64,000 nucleotides of DNA from Armatimonadetes bacterium UBA1398 (GCA_002305165.1 DBQI01000039.1:123440-187439), one strand, 5' to 3'. Counted from the stretch's first letter, positions 9,204 to 18,032 are shown. Numbers and translations are program-made. The notes: generated from the sequence alone by a model not told the origin.

Positions 9204-9682
9204 AGCTCCCGGATCAGCGCGACCTCGTCACAGTCGGGGAAGAGGGGGCAGTGGATGCAGTCGGTCCAGACCTTCTGGGGCAGGGCCTTCATGTCCGTGT
9301 GCTCGAAGCCGAGCTTCTCGAAGAACCCCGGCGCCCGAGTGAGGGCGAAGACCTTGGGGAGGCCGAGCTGGCGAGCCTCGTCCATGGCGGCCCCCACGAG
9401 CCTTCTCCCCAGCCCGAGCCCCTGAGATTCGGGCTCGACAGCGAGCGAGCGCACCTCCGCGAGGTCGCCGCTCATGATCGCCAGCGCGGCGCAGCCGATG
9501 AGCCTCTCCGACGCGTCCGTCGCCACGAAGAAGTCCCGGAGGGCGCCGAAGAGGCTCGCGGGAGAGCGTGGAAGCATCAGGTTGAGGGCCGCGAACCGCC
9601 CGACGAGGGCGGAGATAGCGGCCACGTCGCCAATCTGAGCCTTGCGGATCGTTACGGGCTCCACCAGCGTGGCGTCGCTCAC
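9200..9682 (-). CDS. GNAT N-acetyltransferase, ArgA-like (short N-acetylglutamate synthase type)
   Basis: A 160-aa single-domain GNAT protein. The acetyl-CoA loop is visible as ESQGLGLGRRLV (around residues 86-97), and the late GNAT signature as FFEKLGFEH. The C-terminus has the KVWxDCxxCPxFxxCDE pattern seen in COG1246 short amino-acid N-acetyltransferases, where the cysteines may bind metal. The likely reaction is acetylation of glutamate, the first arginine step, but no other arg gene lies here. GTG at 9682 overlaps the ispG stop as GTGA; an upstream in-frame extension lies wholly inside ispG and is rejected. Confidence 0.75.
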   Translation of the reverse strand: MSDATLVEPVTIRKAQIGDVAAISALVGRFAALNLMLPRSPASLFGALRDFFVATDASERLIGCAALAIMSGDLAEVRSLAVEPESQGLGLGRRLVGAAMDEARQLGLPKVFALTRAPGFFEKLGFEHTDMKALPQKVWTDCIHCPLFPDCDEVALIREL

Positions 9683-10779
9683 TGCCGCGCCTCCTCGCCG
9701 AGCCGCTCGCGTTCCACCGCTCTGACCTCCTCCATCAGGGCGGTCAGCAGACCCTCCTGGGGCACCCGCTTGAGCACCTCGCCCCGCCGGCTGATGACGC
9801 CTCCGCCCTTCTCGGCGCACACCGCCACATCGGCGTCCCGCGCCTCGCCCGGGCCGTTCACGATGCAGCCCATGACCGCGACGGTGATGGGGACGGAGAC
9901 CTCCCGCAGCGCCCTCTCGACCTGCTCCGTGAGGTGGATCATGTCGATGTGGCACCGCGAGCAGGTGGGGCAGGAGACGATCTGCGGCCCGCGCTGACGC
10001 ACTCCGACCGCCGCAAGGATGTCCCACGCCGTGCGGACCTCCTCCTCGGGATCGGTCGTAAGGGAGACTCGCAGGGTGTCGCCGATGCCCTCACGCAGCA
10101 GGACGCCCAGGGCATACGCCGACTTCACCGTTCCCGTGCGGGGCGGGCCGGCCTCGGTCACCCCGAGGTGCAGGGGGTAGTCGCAGCGCTCGGCGAGGAG
10201 CCGGCACGAGGTGATGGTCCGTGGGGCGTCCGAGGCCTTGATCGCGATGACGATGTCCTCGAAGCCGCATCGCTCCAGCACCCGCACCTCGTCGAGGGCG
10301 CTCTCCACCAGAGCCTCGGGCGTCGCGCCACCGAAGCGGGCGAGCACCTCCTCGCTCACGCTGCCGGAGTTCACGCCCACGCGGAGGGGGATCCGCGCGG
10401 CCTTCGCCGCATCGGCCACCCGGCGCACCTTCTCGGCCCCGCCGATGTTCCCGGGGTTGATGCGCACCTTGGCCGCGCCCGCCTCGATGGAGCGGATGGC
10501 GAGCTCGGCGCTGAACTGGATATCGGCCACTACGGGGATGGGCGAGTGCTCAACGATCTCCGCCAGCGCCCGCGCCGACCGGTGATCGGGCACCGCCACC
10601 CGCACGATCTCACTGCCGGCGTCGGCCACCCGCCCGATCTGCGCCAGGGTGGCATCGGTATCCTCGGTGCGGGTGTTCGTCATCGTCTGCACCACCACGG
10701 GCGCGTTGGCGCCCATAGGCACCTCGCCCACGGCCACGCGGCGGGTGGAGCGGCGAGGCGGCGGCCCTCCTCCGGCCAT
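9679..10779 (-). CDS. ispG: 4-hydroxy-3-methylbut-2-enyl diphosphate synthase (IspG)
   Basis: A 366-aa protein of normal bacterial IspG length. It reduces methylerythritol cyclodiphosphate to HMBPP in the MEP isoprenoid pathway using a [4Fe-4S] cluster. The TIM-barrel start (VVVQTMTNT), VADIQF and RINPGNIG are present. The cluster ligands are seen as CPTCSRC and GCIVNGPGEA, with the conserved Glu after NGPG. ATG 10779 shares a base with the rseP stop (TGATG); ATG 10791 is an alternative that overlaps rseP by 13 nt. Confidence 0.95.
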   Translation of the reverse strand: MAGGGPPPRRSTRRVAVGEVPMGANAPVVVQTMTNTRTEDTDATLAQIGRVADAGSEIVRVAVPDHRSARALAEIVEHSPIPVVADIQFSAELAIRSIEAGAAKVRINPGNIGGAEKVRRVADAAKAARIPLRVGVNSGSVSEEVLARFGGATPEALVESALDEVRVLERCGFEDIVIAIKASDAPRTITSCRLLAERCDYPLHLGVTEAGPPRTGTVKSAYALGVLLREGIGDTLRVSLTTDPEEEVRTAWDILAAVGVRQRGPQIVSCPTCSRCHIDMIHLTEQVERALREVSVPITVAVMGCIVNGPGEARDADVAVCAEKGGGVISRRGEVLKRVPQEGLLTALMEEVRAVERERLGEEARQ

Positions 10780-12599
10780 CACTGCACCCACCCGTTCCCC
10801 GTGATGCGGCTCACGTCCATGTAGGCGACGAAGAAGGCGAGCATGAGCAGGGCGACGAGGCCGACGAAGTGGAACATGGCCTCCCGCTCCTTGTCGAACA
10901 GCCGGCCCCGTATCCCCTCGACGAGAACGATGATCGCCTTGGAGCCATCCAGCATGGGGATGGGCAGCAGGTTGAAGAAGGCGAAGCAGAGGCTCAGATA
11001 GGCTGTCAGCCCGATGATCTGCTCCACCCCCTCCTGCTGCACCTCATGCACGGCCTGGGCGATCATGATCGGCCCGCCGACGGAGTCCTTCGCCGTCTCC
11101 GGCCGGGCGATCATCTTCGTGAGGAGCACCGTGAGGCTCCCCATGCCCTCGCGGACGTGCCGGCCCGCCCAGGAGAGCACCTCGATGGGGTTGAGGGTGC
11201 GCTCGATGGGCACCGGCTTGTTGTCGATCCCGATGATGCCTCGGACCGTGGGGTCATCCAGGGCATAGAGCAGCGACTCCATGCGCCCCGCCGGGGTCGC
11301 CTCGGGGACGACGGGCACCTTGAACGTCTCCTCGCCCCGGCGAACGGTCAGCTCGATCTCGCGGCCCGGGCTCCGGGCGATGGCGCCGATGGTCTGGACG
11401 TGGCCCGCGTATCTGCGGCCATCGACGGCGATGAGGAGATCCCCGGGCTCCAGCCCCGCGGCCGCGGCGACGCTTCCGTCGCGCACTCGGTCGATCTGCA
11501 CCTGGGATCCGGGTGACCAGACGGACGCGATCGCGGCATAGAGGACGAAGGCGAGGATCACGTTGAACGCGGCCCCGCCCACCATCACGAGGAAGCGCGC
11601 GAGGACCGGCTTGGCGTACAGGCCATCGGGATCGTCGACCTCCTCGGGCGTCATTCCGCGGATCCGCACGAAGCCGCCCAGGGGGACCAGCCGCAGGGTG
11701 TACAGGGTATCGGGCGTCTCCCGACTCCAGATCGCCTTGCCGAACCCGATGGCGAACTCGTCCACCTTCATGCCCGACCACTTGGCGAGCATCATGTGCC
11801 CGAACTCATGGGCCATGATGGCGAGGCCGAGGGTGAAGGCCAGGGCGAGGATGGTCCGCAGATAGTTCAGGAGCGTCGCCACGAGCACATCGCGCGCGTT
11901 GTCGACGACGACCACGACCTCGGAGAGGGCCGCCTCGGACTCGTTCACGCCGTCGTGAGCCGTCACTCGGTAGCTGTAGGCCTGCCCGACGGTGACATCC
12001 TCATCCACGTGCCGCGTCACCTGCGCCGGCAGGGTGGCGATGAGGTCGCCTTTCTCGCCGTTGGATGCCGTGACACGGTAGACGCGGTATGCGACCACAT
12101 CCTCCGCGCCGCCCAGCTCATCGGGCGAGGGCTCGAAGGAGATGTTGATGCCCGACGGCTGATCCAGGGCCCGGTCCTCGGCCTCGAGGCTCGTGGGGGG
12201 CGCGGGAGGCTCCTCATCGTCAGCGGTGCGGCCCAGGGCGTAGACGGCGATGACCGTCGGCTCCGCGTTCGGGTCCCGCCGGCCCTTGAGGGTGTACTGC
12301 CAGCGGACGCCCGGCTTCGCGGAGTCGTCGATGTACTCCACCGCCGTGGGGTCGAGGCTGGCGAGGGTCTCCGGCGAGACGGCGCCGTCGTAATCCTGAC
12401 GCTCGAGGAGCAGCTCGGTGAGCCCGAGCTCGCTGTCGATGGGCTTCCAGGCGAGCCGGACGCCTCCCTCGCCGAAGGGGGCCTGGGCCTCGGCCGTCAG
12501 CTCCGTGGGCGGCGGCGGTGGCGGCTGGTTGCAGCCCCCGAGCCCGAGGAGCAGGCCGGCTGCCGTCAGCCCGACCAGGATCGCGCGCAGAGCTCTCAC
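10779..12599 (-). CDS. rseP: RseP-type site-2 protease with N-terminal lipobox and two fibronectin III-like domains
   Basis: A 606-aa intramembrane zinc metalloprotease. The catalytic HEFGH (264-268) lies in the first core membrane helix. One PDZ domain spans about 364-435, and the second metal motif is NLLPIPMLDG (543-552). This core is a normal RIP protease of about 370 aa. The first 240 residues are not: a signal with lipobox (Cys23), a Pro-rich linker and two fibronectin III-like beta domains (about 32-123 and 131-234). The N-out topology of RseP would place them outside the cytoplasmic membrane, where they could sense or bind a substrate. The start is GTG 12599 (GTGA overlap with dxr). 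Confidence 0.9.
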   Translation of the reverse strand: MRALRAILVGLTAAGLLLGLGGCNQPPPPPPTELTAEAQAPFGEGGVRLAWKPIDSELGLTELLLERQDYDGAVSPETLASLDPTAVEYIDDSAKPGVRWQYTLKGRRDPNAEPTVIAVYALGRTADDEEPPAPPTSLEAEDRALDQPSGINISFEPSPDELGGAEDVVAYRVYRVTASNGEKGDLIATLPAQVTRHVDEDVTVGQAYSYRVTAHDGVNESEAALSEVVVVVDNARDVLVATLLNYLRTILALAFTLGLAIMAHEFGHMMLAKWSGMKVDEFAIGFGKAIWSRETPDTLYTLRLVPLGGFVRIRGMTPEEVDDPDGLYAKPVLARFLVMVGGAAFNVILAFVLYAAIASVWSPGSQVQIDRVRDGSVAAAAGLEPGDLLIAVDGRRYAGHVQTIGAIARSPGREIELTVRRGEETFKVPVVPEATPAGRMESLLYALDDPTVRGIIGIDNKPVPIERTLNPIEVLSWAGRHVREGMGSLTVLLTKMIARPETAKDSVGGPIMIAQAVHEVQQEGVEQIIGLTAYLSLCFAFFNLLPIPMLDGSKAIIVLVEGIRGRLFDKEREAMFHFVGLVALLMLAFFVAYMDVSRITGNGWVQ

Positions 12600-13783
12600 G
12601 CCGTCACCTCCCGATCTTCGTGATCCTGAATGTACCGCTGCGCGCGGCTCCGGGCCCACGCGTCCGCCGACTCGACGGCCTCCAAGGTGTCCGCCGGCCG
12701 GACCTCGTGGCCCGTCAGCGCGTGCTCGACGGTCCGGGCGATCGCTCCGAAGGGGATGCGCCCCTCGAGGAACGACGCGTTCGCGACCTCATTGGCCGCG
12801 TTCAGCACCGTCGTCGCCGTTCCGCCCAGACGCGCGGCCCGGTAGGCCAGATCGAGGCACGGGAACCGCTCCGCATCGACGGGCTCGAACTCCATCGCCA
12901 TGGCCGCGCCCCAGTCCATGTGATCGAAGGGGTTGGCCGGCCTGGCGGGGGCGAGGAGCGCGTACTGGATCGGCAGCCGCATGTCGGGCCGACCCATCTG
13001 CGCCAGGGCCGATCCGTCATCGAACTCCACCATCGAGTGCACGATACTCTGAGGATGCACGATGACCGCGATGCGGTCCAGCGGCGCCTCGAAGAACCGC
13101 ATCGCCTCGATGACCTCGAGCCCCTTGTTCATGAGGGAGGCGGAGTCGACCGTGATCTTGGCGCCCATGCTCCACGTGGGATGGTTCAGCGCCTCAGCCA
13201 CCGTCGCCGCCTCGATGCGCTCCCTCTCCCACGTGCGGAAGGGGCCTCCCGAGGCGGTGAGCAGGATCCGGCGCACCCCACGGCCCGAGCCGCTCGGCCC
13301 GCCCATGCACTGCCAGAGGGCGGAGATCTCGGAGTCGATGGGGGCCAGGCGGCCGCCCCCCTCGCGCGCGGTCTGAAGCACCAGCTCGCCCGCCGCCACC
13401 AGGGGTTCCTTGGTGGCGAAGGCCACGTGTCGCCCGCGCCGCAGGGCCGCCAGCATGGGGCGGAGCCCGGCGATACCGGTGATCGCGTGGACCTGGACCT
13501 CAGCCTCGGGATGCTCGGCCAGGGCCTCGACCGCCTCGCGGCCCGCGCCGACCTCACAGAAGCCGCCTACAGCCTCACGGACGCGCTCAGCGGCGGCGGG
13601 ATCGGCCATGGCGATCGCGTGGGGCCGGAACTCCCGCGCCTGCTCGATAACCAGGTCCGCGTTGCCGCCGGCGGCCAGGCAGGCCACCCGGAGCTGATCC
13701 GGGTGGGCGCGCGCGACCTCGAGGGCCTGGGTTCCGATGGAACCCGAGCACCCGAACACGGCGAGGGTACGCGGCCCCGTCAC
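12596..13783 (-). CDS. dxr: 1-deoxy-D-xylulose 5-phosphate reductoisomerase
   Basis: A 395-aa enzyme of typical length. It makes MEP from DXP with NADPH in the isoprenoid pathway. The NADPH loop GCSGSIGTQ is at the start, followed by the catalytic-domain signatures ATKEPLVAAG, PIDSEISALWQC, LTASGGPF, HPTWSMGAKITVDSASLMNKGLEVIEA (visible in pieces) and HPQSIVHSMVEF. GTG 13783 overlaps the uppS stop as GTGA. In many bacteria cdsA lies between uppS and dxr; here the two genes overlap directly, so cdsA is absent from this site. Confidence 0.96.
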   Translation of the reverse strand: MTGPRTLAVFGCSGSIGTQALEVARAHPDQLRVACLAAGGNADLVIEQAREFRPHAIAMADPAAAERVREAVGGFCEVGAGREAVEALAEHPEAEVQVHAITGIAGLRPMLAALRRGRHVAFATKEPLVAAGELVLQTAREGGGRLAPIDSEISALWQCMGGPSGSGRGVRRILLTASGGPFRTWERERIEAATVAEALNHPTWSMGAKITVDSASLMNKGLEVIEAMRFFEAPLDRIAVIVHPQSIVHSMVEFDDGSALAQMGRPDMRLPIQYALLAPARPANPFDHMDWGAAMAMEFEPVDAERFPCLDLAYRAARLGGTATTVLNAANEVANASFLEGRIPFGAIARTVEHALTGHEVRPADTLEAVESADAWARSRAQRYIQDHEDREVTA

Positions 13784-14508
13784 CGCAGCTTCTCCCCCAC
13801 CGCGCCGAACCGCCGCTCCCGCGCCCCGTAGGTGCGGAACGCCTCGTCGAGCGCCGGCTCGTCGAAGTCGGGCCAGAGGGTCTTGGTGACGTAGAGCTCC
13901 GTGTACGCGATCTGCCAGAGCAGGAAGTTGGAGAAGCGCATGTCGCCACCGGTGCGGATGAGGAGGTCAGGATCGGGGAGGTCGCCCGTGTAGAGCGAGC
14001 GTCCGATCATCTCCTCGCTGATCTCGTCCGGGTCCATCTCCCCGGCTCGGACCTTGCTCGCGAGGGCGCGGACGCCATCGACGAGCTCGGCGCGGCCGCC
14101 GTAGTTCAGCGCCAGGTTGAGGATTAGATCGGAGTTGGACTTGGTGGCCTCGACGTGTTCGAGGAGGATGTCTCGCACCCGTTGCGGGAACTCGTTGATC
14201 CGCCCGATGACCCGGAACTGGACGCCCCGTCGGTGGAACTCCCCCAGCTCCTTCCGCACGGAGCGCTCGTAGAGGCCCATGAGGGCCCCGACCTCATCGC
14301 CGGTGCGCTTCCAGTTCTCCGTGGAGAAGCCGTAGAGTGTGAGGACCTTGACCCCGCGGTCGGAACAGGCGTAGGCGATCTTCCGTACCGTCGAGGTGCC
14401 CTTGCGATGCCCCGCGGACCGGGGCAGCAGGCGCTGCCGCGCCCACCGCCCGTTTCCATCCATGATGATCGCGAGATGATTCGGTACGTTCGATGCGCTC
14501 GAAGCCAT
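13780..14508 (-). CDS. uppS: Undecaprenyl diphosphate synthase (isoprenyl transferase)
   Basis: A 242-aa cis-prenyltransferase that builds the C55 lipid carrier of cell-wall and glycan synthesis from FPP and IPP. The IIMDGNGRWA motif (with catalytic Asp) is at residues 14-23. LTLYGFSTENWKR, LNYGGRAEL and DLLIRTGGDMRFSNFLLWQ follow, all expected of UppS. It sits between frr and dxr, the conserved order. Its product would supply the GT-C and YfhO proteins encoded at the end of the same array. Confidence 0.97.
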   Translation of the reverse strand: MASSASNVPNHLAIIMDGNGRWARQRLLPRSAGHRKGTSTVRKIAYACSDRGVKVLTLYGFSTENWKRTGDEVGALMGLYERSVRKELGEFHRRGVQFRVIGRINEFPQRVRDILLEHVEATKSNSDLILNLALNYGGRAELVDGVRALASKVRAGEMDPDEISEEMIGRSLYTGDLPDPDLLIRTGGDMRFSNFLLWQIAYTELYVTKTLWPDFDEPALDEAFRTYGARERRFGAVGEKLR

Positions 14509-14534
14509 ATGGTCGCCTGTCGATCGGGATAGCC

Positions 14535-15092
14535 CTAGACGGCCATAACCTCGGACTCCTTGGCCTGGCCCATCGCATCCAGCTCCTCGACATACTTGTC
14601 GGTCACCCGCTGGATCTCATCCTGGCCACGCTTCGCGTCATCCTCGGAGATGGTCCCATCCTTCTGGGCCTTCTTGAGCTGGTCATTGGCGTCCCGCCGC
14701 ACGTTGCGGACGGCCACCTTGCCCTCCTCGACGATCTGCCGGACGCCCTTGACGATCTCCTTGCGCCGCTCCTCGGTGAGGGCCGGGATGGGGACGCGGA
14801 GCAGGTTGCCGTCGGACTGAGGGTTCAGGCCCAGGTTCGCCGCCTGGATCGCCTTTTGGATCGTCCCGAGGATGTTTCGGTCGAAGGGCGAGACGATCAG
14901 GAGGCGCGGTTCAGGCGCCGAGACGGTAGCAAGCTCCTGGAGCTTCACCTGGGTCCCGTACGCATCCACGCTCAGGGTGGTCAGTAGTGACGCGTTCGCC
15001 GTGCCGGTCCGCACACCGCCGAGGCGCTCGGCGATGGCGTCGAGCGTTGCCTCCATCTTGCGTTTCGCCTCGCTAGTCACCGCGTCAACCAT
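14535..15092 (-). CDS. frr: Ribosome recycling factor
   Basis: A 185-aa protein of standard RRF length that splits post-termination ribosomes with EF-G. Family signatures include LDAYGTQ-type sequence (VDAYGTQVKLQELATV), the DRNILGTIQKAIQAANLGLNP stretch (seen in pieces) and RRKEIVKGVRQ. Its start overlaps the pyrH end by 8 nt, showing translational coupling; uppS follows after 26 nt. Confidence 0.97.
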   Translation of the reverse strand: MVDAVTSEAKRKMEATLDAIAERLGGVRTGTANASLLTTLSVDAYGTQVKLQELATVSAPEPRLLIVSPFDRNILGTIQKAIQAANLGLNPQSDGNLLRVPIPALTEERRKEIVKGVRQIVEEGKVAVRNVRRDANDQLKKAQKDGTISEDDAKRGQDEIQRVTDKYVEELDAMGQAKESEVMAV

Positions 15093-15816
15093 TCGTCTTC
15101 CCCCTTACGAGTGTCCCGATAGGCTCTCCGTGGAGGGCCTTTCGGATGTTCTCCGGGTCGCCGATGTTGAGTACTAGTATAGGCAGATCGTTCTCCATCG
15201 CCAACGAGAAGGCCGTGGCGTCCATGATCCTCAAGCCCTTGTGCAGAGCCTCGGTGAAGGTGAGTTCCGTCAGGAGATTCGCGTTGGAGTTCCGGCGAGG
15301 GTCATCGTCATAGACCCCGTCCACGTTGGTGGCCTTGATGATGACCTCGGCGCCGATCTCCGTCGCCCGCAGCACCGCCGCCGTGTCTGTCGTGAAGTAC
15401 GGGTTGCCGGTGCCCGCCGCGAAGATGACGATGCGGCCCTTCTCCAGGTGCCGCATCGCCCTCCGCCGGATGAATGGCTCGGCGACCTCGTTCATCGTGA
15501 TCGCGCTCTGCACCCGGGTCTCCACGCCCATGCTCTCGAGCATGTCCTGGATGACCAGGGAGTTCATGACCGTCCCCAGCATCCCCGCGTAGTCCGCCGT
15601 CGCCCGGTCCATGCCTTCGCGCGCCGCCTCGGTGCCCCGCAGGAGGTTCCCCGCCCCGACCACCACCGCGATCTGAGTGCCCTCGGCGCAGAGCGCCTTC
15701 AGTGTGGCGGCGATGCCCATGACGATCTCGCGATCGATGCCATACTCGTAACGGCCGCTGAGAGCCTGGCCCGAGAGCTTGAGCATGATCCTGCGGTAGG
15801 CCGGGTTCGGGTTCAA
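15085..15816 (-). CDS. pyrH: UMP kinase
   Basis: A 243-aa bacterial UMP kinase (UMP to UDP, amino-acid kinase fold, hexameric). KLSGQALSG near the N-terminus, VVGAGNLLRG and the DTAAVLRA region match the family. The start is TTG 15816 behind an AGGAAGGA ribosome site; it places the usual dozen residues before KLSG, better than the ATG 10 codons later. It sits in the classic tsf-pyrH-frr order. Confidence 0.96.
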   Translation of the reverse strand: MNPNPAYRRIMLKLSGQALSGRYEYGIDREIVMGIAATLKALCAEGTQIAVVVGAGNLLRGTEAAREGMDRATADYAGMLGTVMNSLVIQDMLESMGVETRVQSAITMNEVAEPFIRRRAMRHLEKGRIVIFAAGTGNPYFTTDTAAVLRATEIGAEVIIKATNVDGVYDDDPRRNSNANLLTELTFTEALHKGLRIMDATAFSLAMENDLPILVLNIGDPENIRKALHGEPIGTLVRGKTNG

Positions 15817-15849
15817 AGCAGGGTCCTTCCTTCCCGCTCCACGCGCAAC

Positions 15850-16755
15850 CTACTCGTCGGCCGCGGCCTCGTCGCCACTGGACTCGTCGAGGGAGAAGCG
15901 GGCGAAGCCCTTGACGGTGGGGGTGGCGACGCCGATCTCCTTGGCCCGGGCGGCGAGGTGCTGAGCGATGGTGGTCTTGCCCTTCTCGTCGCGGATGTAC
16001 GGCTGGAGCAGGAGGCACCGCTCGGCGAGCTGCTTCGCCATCTGGCCGCTGACGATCTTCTCGAGGGCGCCCTCGGGCTTGCCCTCCTTGCGGGCCTCCT
16101 CGATGAGCAGTTGGCGCTCGGACTCGAGCCGGGCCGGGTCCAGGTCAGCCTCGCCGACGACCTCGGGGTTCGCCATGGCGATGTGCATGGAGACCTCATT
16201 GGCGATGGCGACGAGACCGTCGACCCGCTTCTCCGCCTCCAGGTGGACCAGGACGCCGACGCGGTTGTTGAAGTGATGGTAGTAGCCGACGACTCCGTTG
16301 TCCGTCGCCACGAACTTGCACAGCCGCCCTACCCGCATGTTCTCGCCGATGCGGTTGAAGGTCTCCTGGACGGCGGCGGCGACCGTGCGGCCCTCGGGGC
16401 CCATTACCTCGCCCAGCTCCTCGGGCGTCGACAGGGCGTCGGGGCCGTTCAGGGCGGCCAATCCGACCTCCGTGCACAGGGCGGCGAACTGCTCGTTGCG
16501 CGCCACGAAGTCGGTCTCGCAGTTGATCTCGACCATGGCGGCCTTGCTGGCGTCATCGGCCGCCACGATGTAGACGCGACCCTCGCGCGTCTCGCGGCCG
16601 GCCTTCTTGGCGGCCTTGGCGAGACCTTGCTCGCGCAGCTTCTGGATCGCCGCCTCCATGTCCCCGCCGCACTCCTCGAGGGCCCGCTTGCAGTCGCCTA
16701 GGCCAACGCCCGTGCGGTCGCGCAGTTGCTTCACTTGCTGAGCCGTGACGGCCAT
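15850..16755 (-). CDS. tsf: Elongation factor Ts
   Basis: A 301-aa nucleotide exchange factor for EF-Tu. The canonical N-terminal UBA-like sequence VKQLRDRTGVGLGDCKRALEE and the ETDFVARN signature are present, with both dimerisation subdomains. ATG 16755 follows an AAGGAG site; upstream in-frame codons are not protein-like. It lies downstream of rpsB with a gap of about 96 nt. Confidence 0.97.
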   Translation of the reverse strand: MAVTAQQVKQLRDRTGVGLGDCKRALEECGGDMEAAIQKLREQGLAKAAKKAGRETREGRVYIVAADDASKAAMVEINCETDFVARNEQFAALCTEVGLAALNGPDALSTPEELGEVMGPEGRTVAAAVQETFNRIGENMRVGRLCKFVATDNGVVGYYHHFNNRVGVLVHLEAEKRVDGLVAIANEVSMHIAMANPEVVGEADLDPARLESERQLLIEEARKEGKPEGALEKIVSGQMAKQLAERCLLLQPYIRDEKGKTTIAQHLAARAKEIGVATPTVKGFARFSLDESSGDEAAADE

Positions 16756-16851
16756 GGATCGTTCTCCTTCATCATCGGTATGGGCCTGGGCGCAACGCCT
16801 CGATCCGGCCCGCGGCCGCGTCCTGGACGGCGCCAACAGGGCGGTATTCGC

Positions 16852-17826
16852 TCAGACGTCGTCCTCGTCGTCCATAGCCTCTTCCTGGAGCGCCTTGGAC
16901 AGGCCGGCGAGGGGCTGGCCGGGGCCAGCCTCCACCCGTAGGGTGCGGCCCTCCTGCGGCGCCACGGGAGCGGCCACCTCGGGGGCGGGCGCCTCGGGCT
17001 TGTCATCCTCGTCACCGTAGGCCGCCGTGTAGCCCATGGTCGGCTCCTCGGCAGCCCCGGGATCGGTCGCGATGTCCTCGTCGTCCAGTCCCTCCTGGCG
17101 CTCCGCGGCCTCGACGGCTGCCCGCTCGGCAGACTCCTTGTCGCGGATCTGCAGCCCCTCCAACGCGGCGTCGGCCATCAGGTTGGACAGCAGGCGGATC
17201 GCGCGGATGGCGTCGTCGTTGCCGGGGATGGGGTGGGTCGCCTCGTCGGGGTCGCAGTTGCTATCGACGATGGCGACTACGGGGATCTCCAGCTTCTGGG
17301 CTTCCCTGACCGCCAGATGCTCCTTCTTGAGGTCCACGATGAAGATGACCGAGGGGAGCCCGGCCATGTCCTTGATGCCCGTGAGGTACTTCTCGAGCTT
17401 CTCACGCAGGGCGGTGGTGTTGAGCCGCTCCGCCTTGGGGAGGAGATCCCACTCCTCGCTCTCCATGATCTCCTCGCACTCCCGGAGCTTTTGGACGCGC
17501 TGGCGGATCGTCTGCATGTTCGTCAGCATGCCGCCCAGCCAGCGCTGGTTCACGTAGTACTGCTGGCAGCGCTCAGCGGCGCTCTGGATGGACTCCTGAG
17601 CCTGCTTCTTCGTCCCGACGAAGAGGACCCGGCCGCCTTCCGCGACCGTGTTGCGGACGAAGTCGTAGGCTTCCTCGATCTTCAGCAGAGTCTTATGCAG
17701 GTCGATGATGTAGATGCCGTTGCGCCCGCCGTAGATGTAGGGCTTCATCTTGGGGTTCCAGCGGCGGGTCTGGTGGCCGAAGTGCACGCCGGCCTCGAGC
17801 AGTTCCTTCATGGTGACGTGCGGCAT
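16852..17826 (-). CDS. rpsB: 30S ribosomal protein S2 with acidic C-terminal extension
   Basis: A 324-aa S2. Residues 1-225 carry the normal fold: MKELLEAGVHFGHQTRRWNPKM, FVGTKKQAQ, YVNQRWLGGMLTN and HPIPGNDDAIRAI. S2 is usually 230-260 aa; here about 90 extra residues rich in Glu, Asp, Ala and Pro follow and end in DDEDDV. It is the first gene of the long minus-strand array and is preceded by its own promoter and a structured leader. Confidence 0.97.
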   Translation of the reverse strand: MPHVTMKELLEAGVHFGHQTRRWNPKMKPYIYGGRNGIYIIDLHKTLLKIEEAYDFVRNTVAEGGRVLFVGTKKQAQESIQSAAERCQQYYVNQRWLGGMLTNMQTIRQRVQKLRECEEIMESEEWDLLPKAERLNTTALREKLEKYLTGIKDMAGLPSVIFIVDLKKEHLAVREAQKLEIPVVAIVDSNCDPDEATHPIPGNDDAIRAIRLLSNLMADAALEGLQIRDKESAERAAVEAAERQEGLDDEDIATDPGAAEEPTMGYTAAYGDEDDKPEAPAPEVAAPVAPQEGRTLRVEAGPGQPLAGLSKALQEEAMDDEDDV

Positions 17827-17919
17827 GTGTTGCAGCCTCCCGGGCAGTCAGCCAGGATTCGCGCCGTAAGTGGCGCATCAAACGGGAGAGCGTGGTTTCC
17901 AGGCCACGCAAGCGACGGA
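17827..17919 (-). promoter_or_regulatory. rpsB leader with two hairpins and SD
   Basis: Between promoter and start codon the transcript can form GCGTGG/CCACGC (17890-17895 with 17904-17909) and GCGCC/GGCGC (17861-17865 with 17872-17876). A GGGAGG ribosome site then lies about 9 nt before the ATG. S2 leaders in many bacteria are autoregulatory; similarity to a known S2 leader motif was not tested. Confidence 0.35.
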
Positions 17920-17948
17920 AGTATACCGAGGGAATGCCCGTGCCGCAA
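17920..17948 (-). promoter_or_regulatory. Sigma70-type promoter of the rpsB array
   Basis: On the minus strand, TTGCGG (17948-17943) and TATACT (17925-17920) are separated by 17 nt. The -10 box matches 5 of 6 consensus bases and the -35 box 3 of 6. It would drive the rpsB-to-GT-C gene array. The same 206-nt intergenic region also precedes the divergent gene at 18033. Confidence 0.5.
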
Positions 17949-18032
17949 GCCTCGGGGGCGGCCCGACGCGGGCCGTCGGCTTGCCGCTGAGGGGCCGATC
18001 CGGTACATTCACCGACGAAGGGCGGCGCTGCC

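Noticed and set aside
9200..10027. A longer 275-aa acetyltransferase starting inside ispG
   Set aside because: The extra N-terminus is Gly/Ala/Arg-rich out-of-frame ispG sequence; the GTG at 9682 overlaps the ispG stop exactly as the neighbouring genes do.
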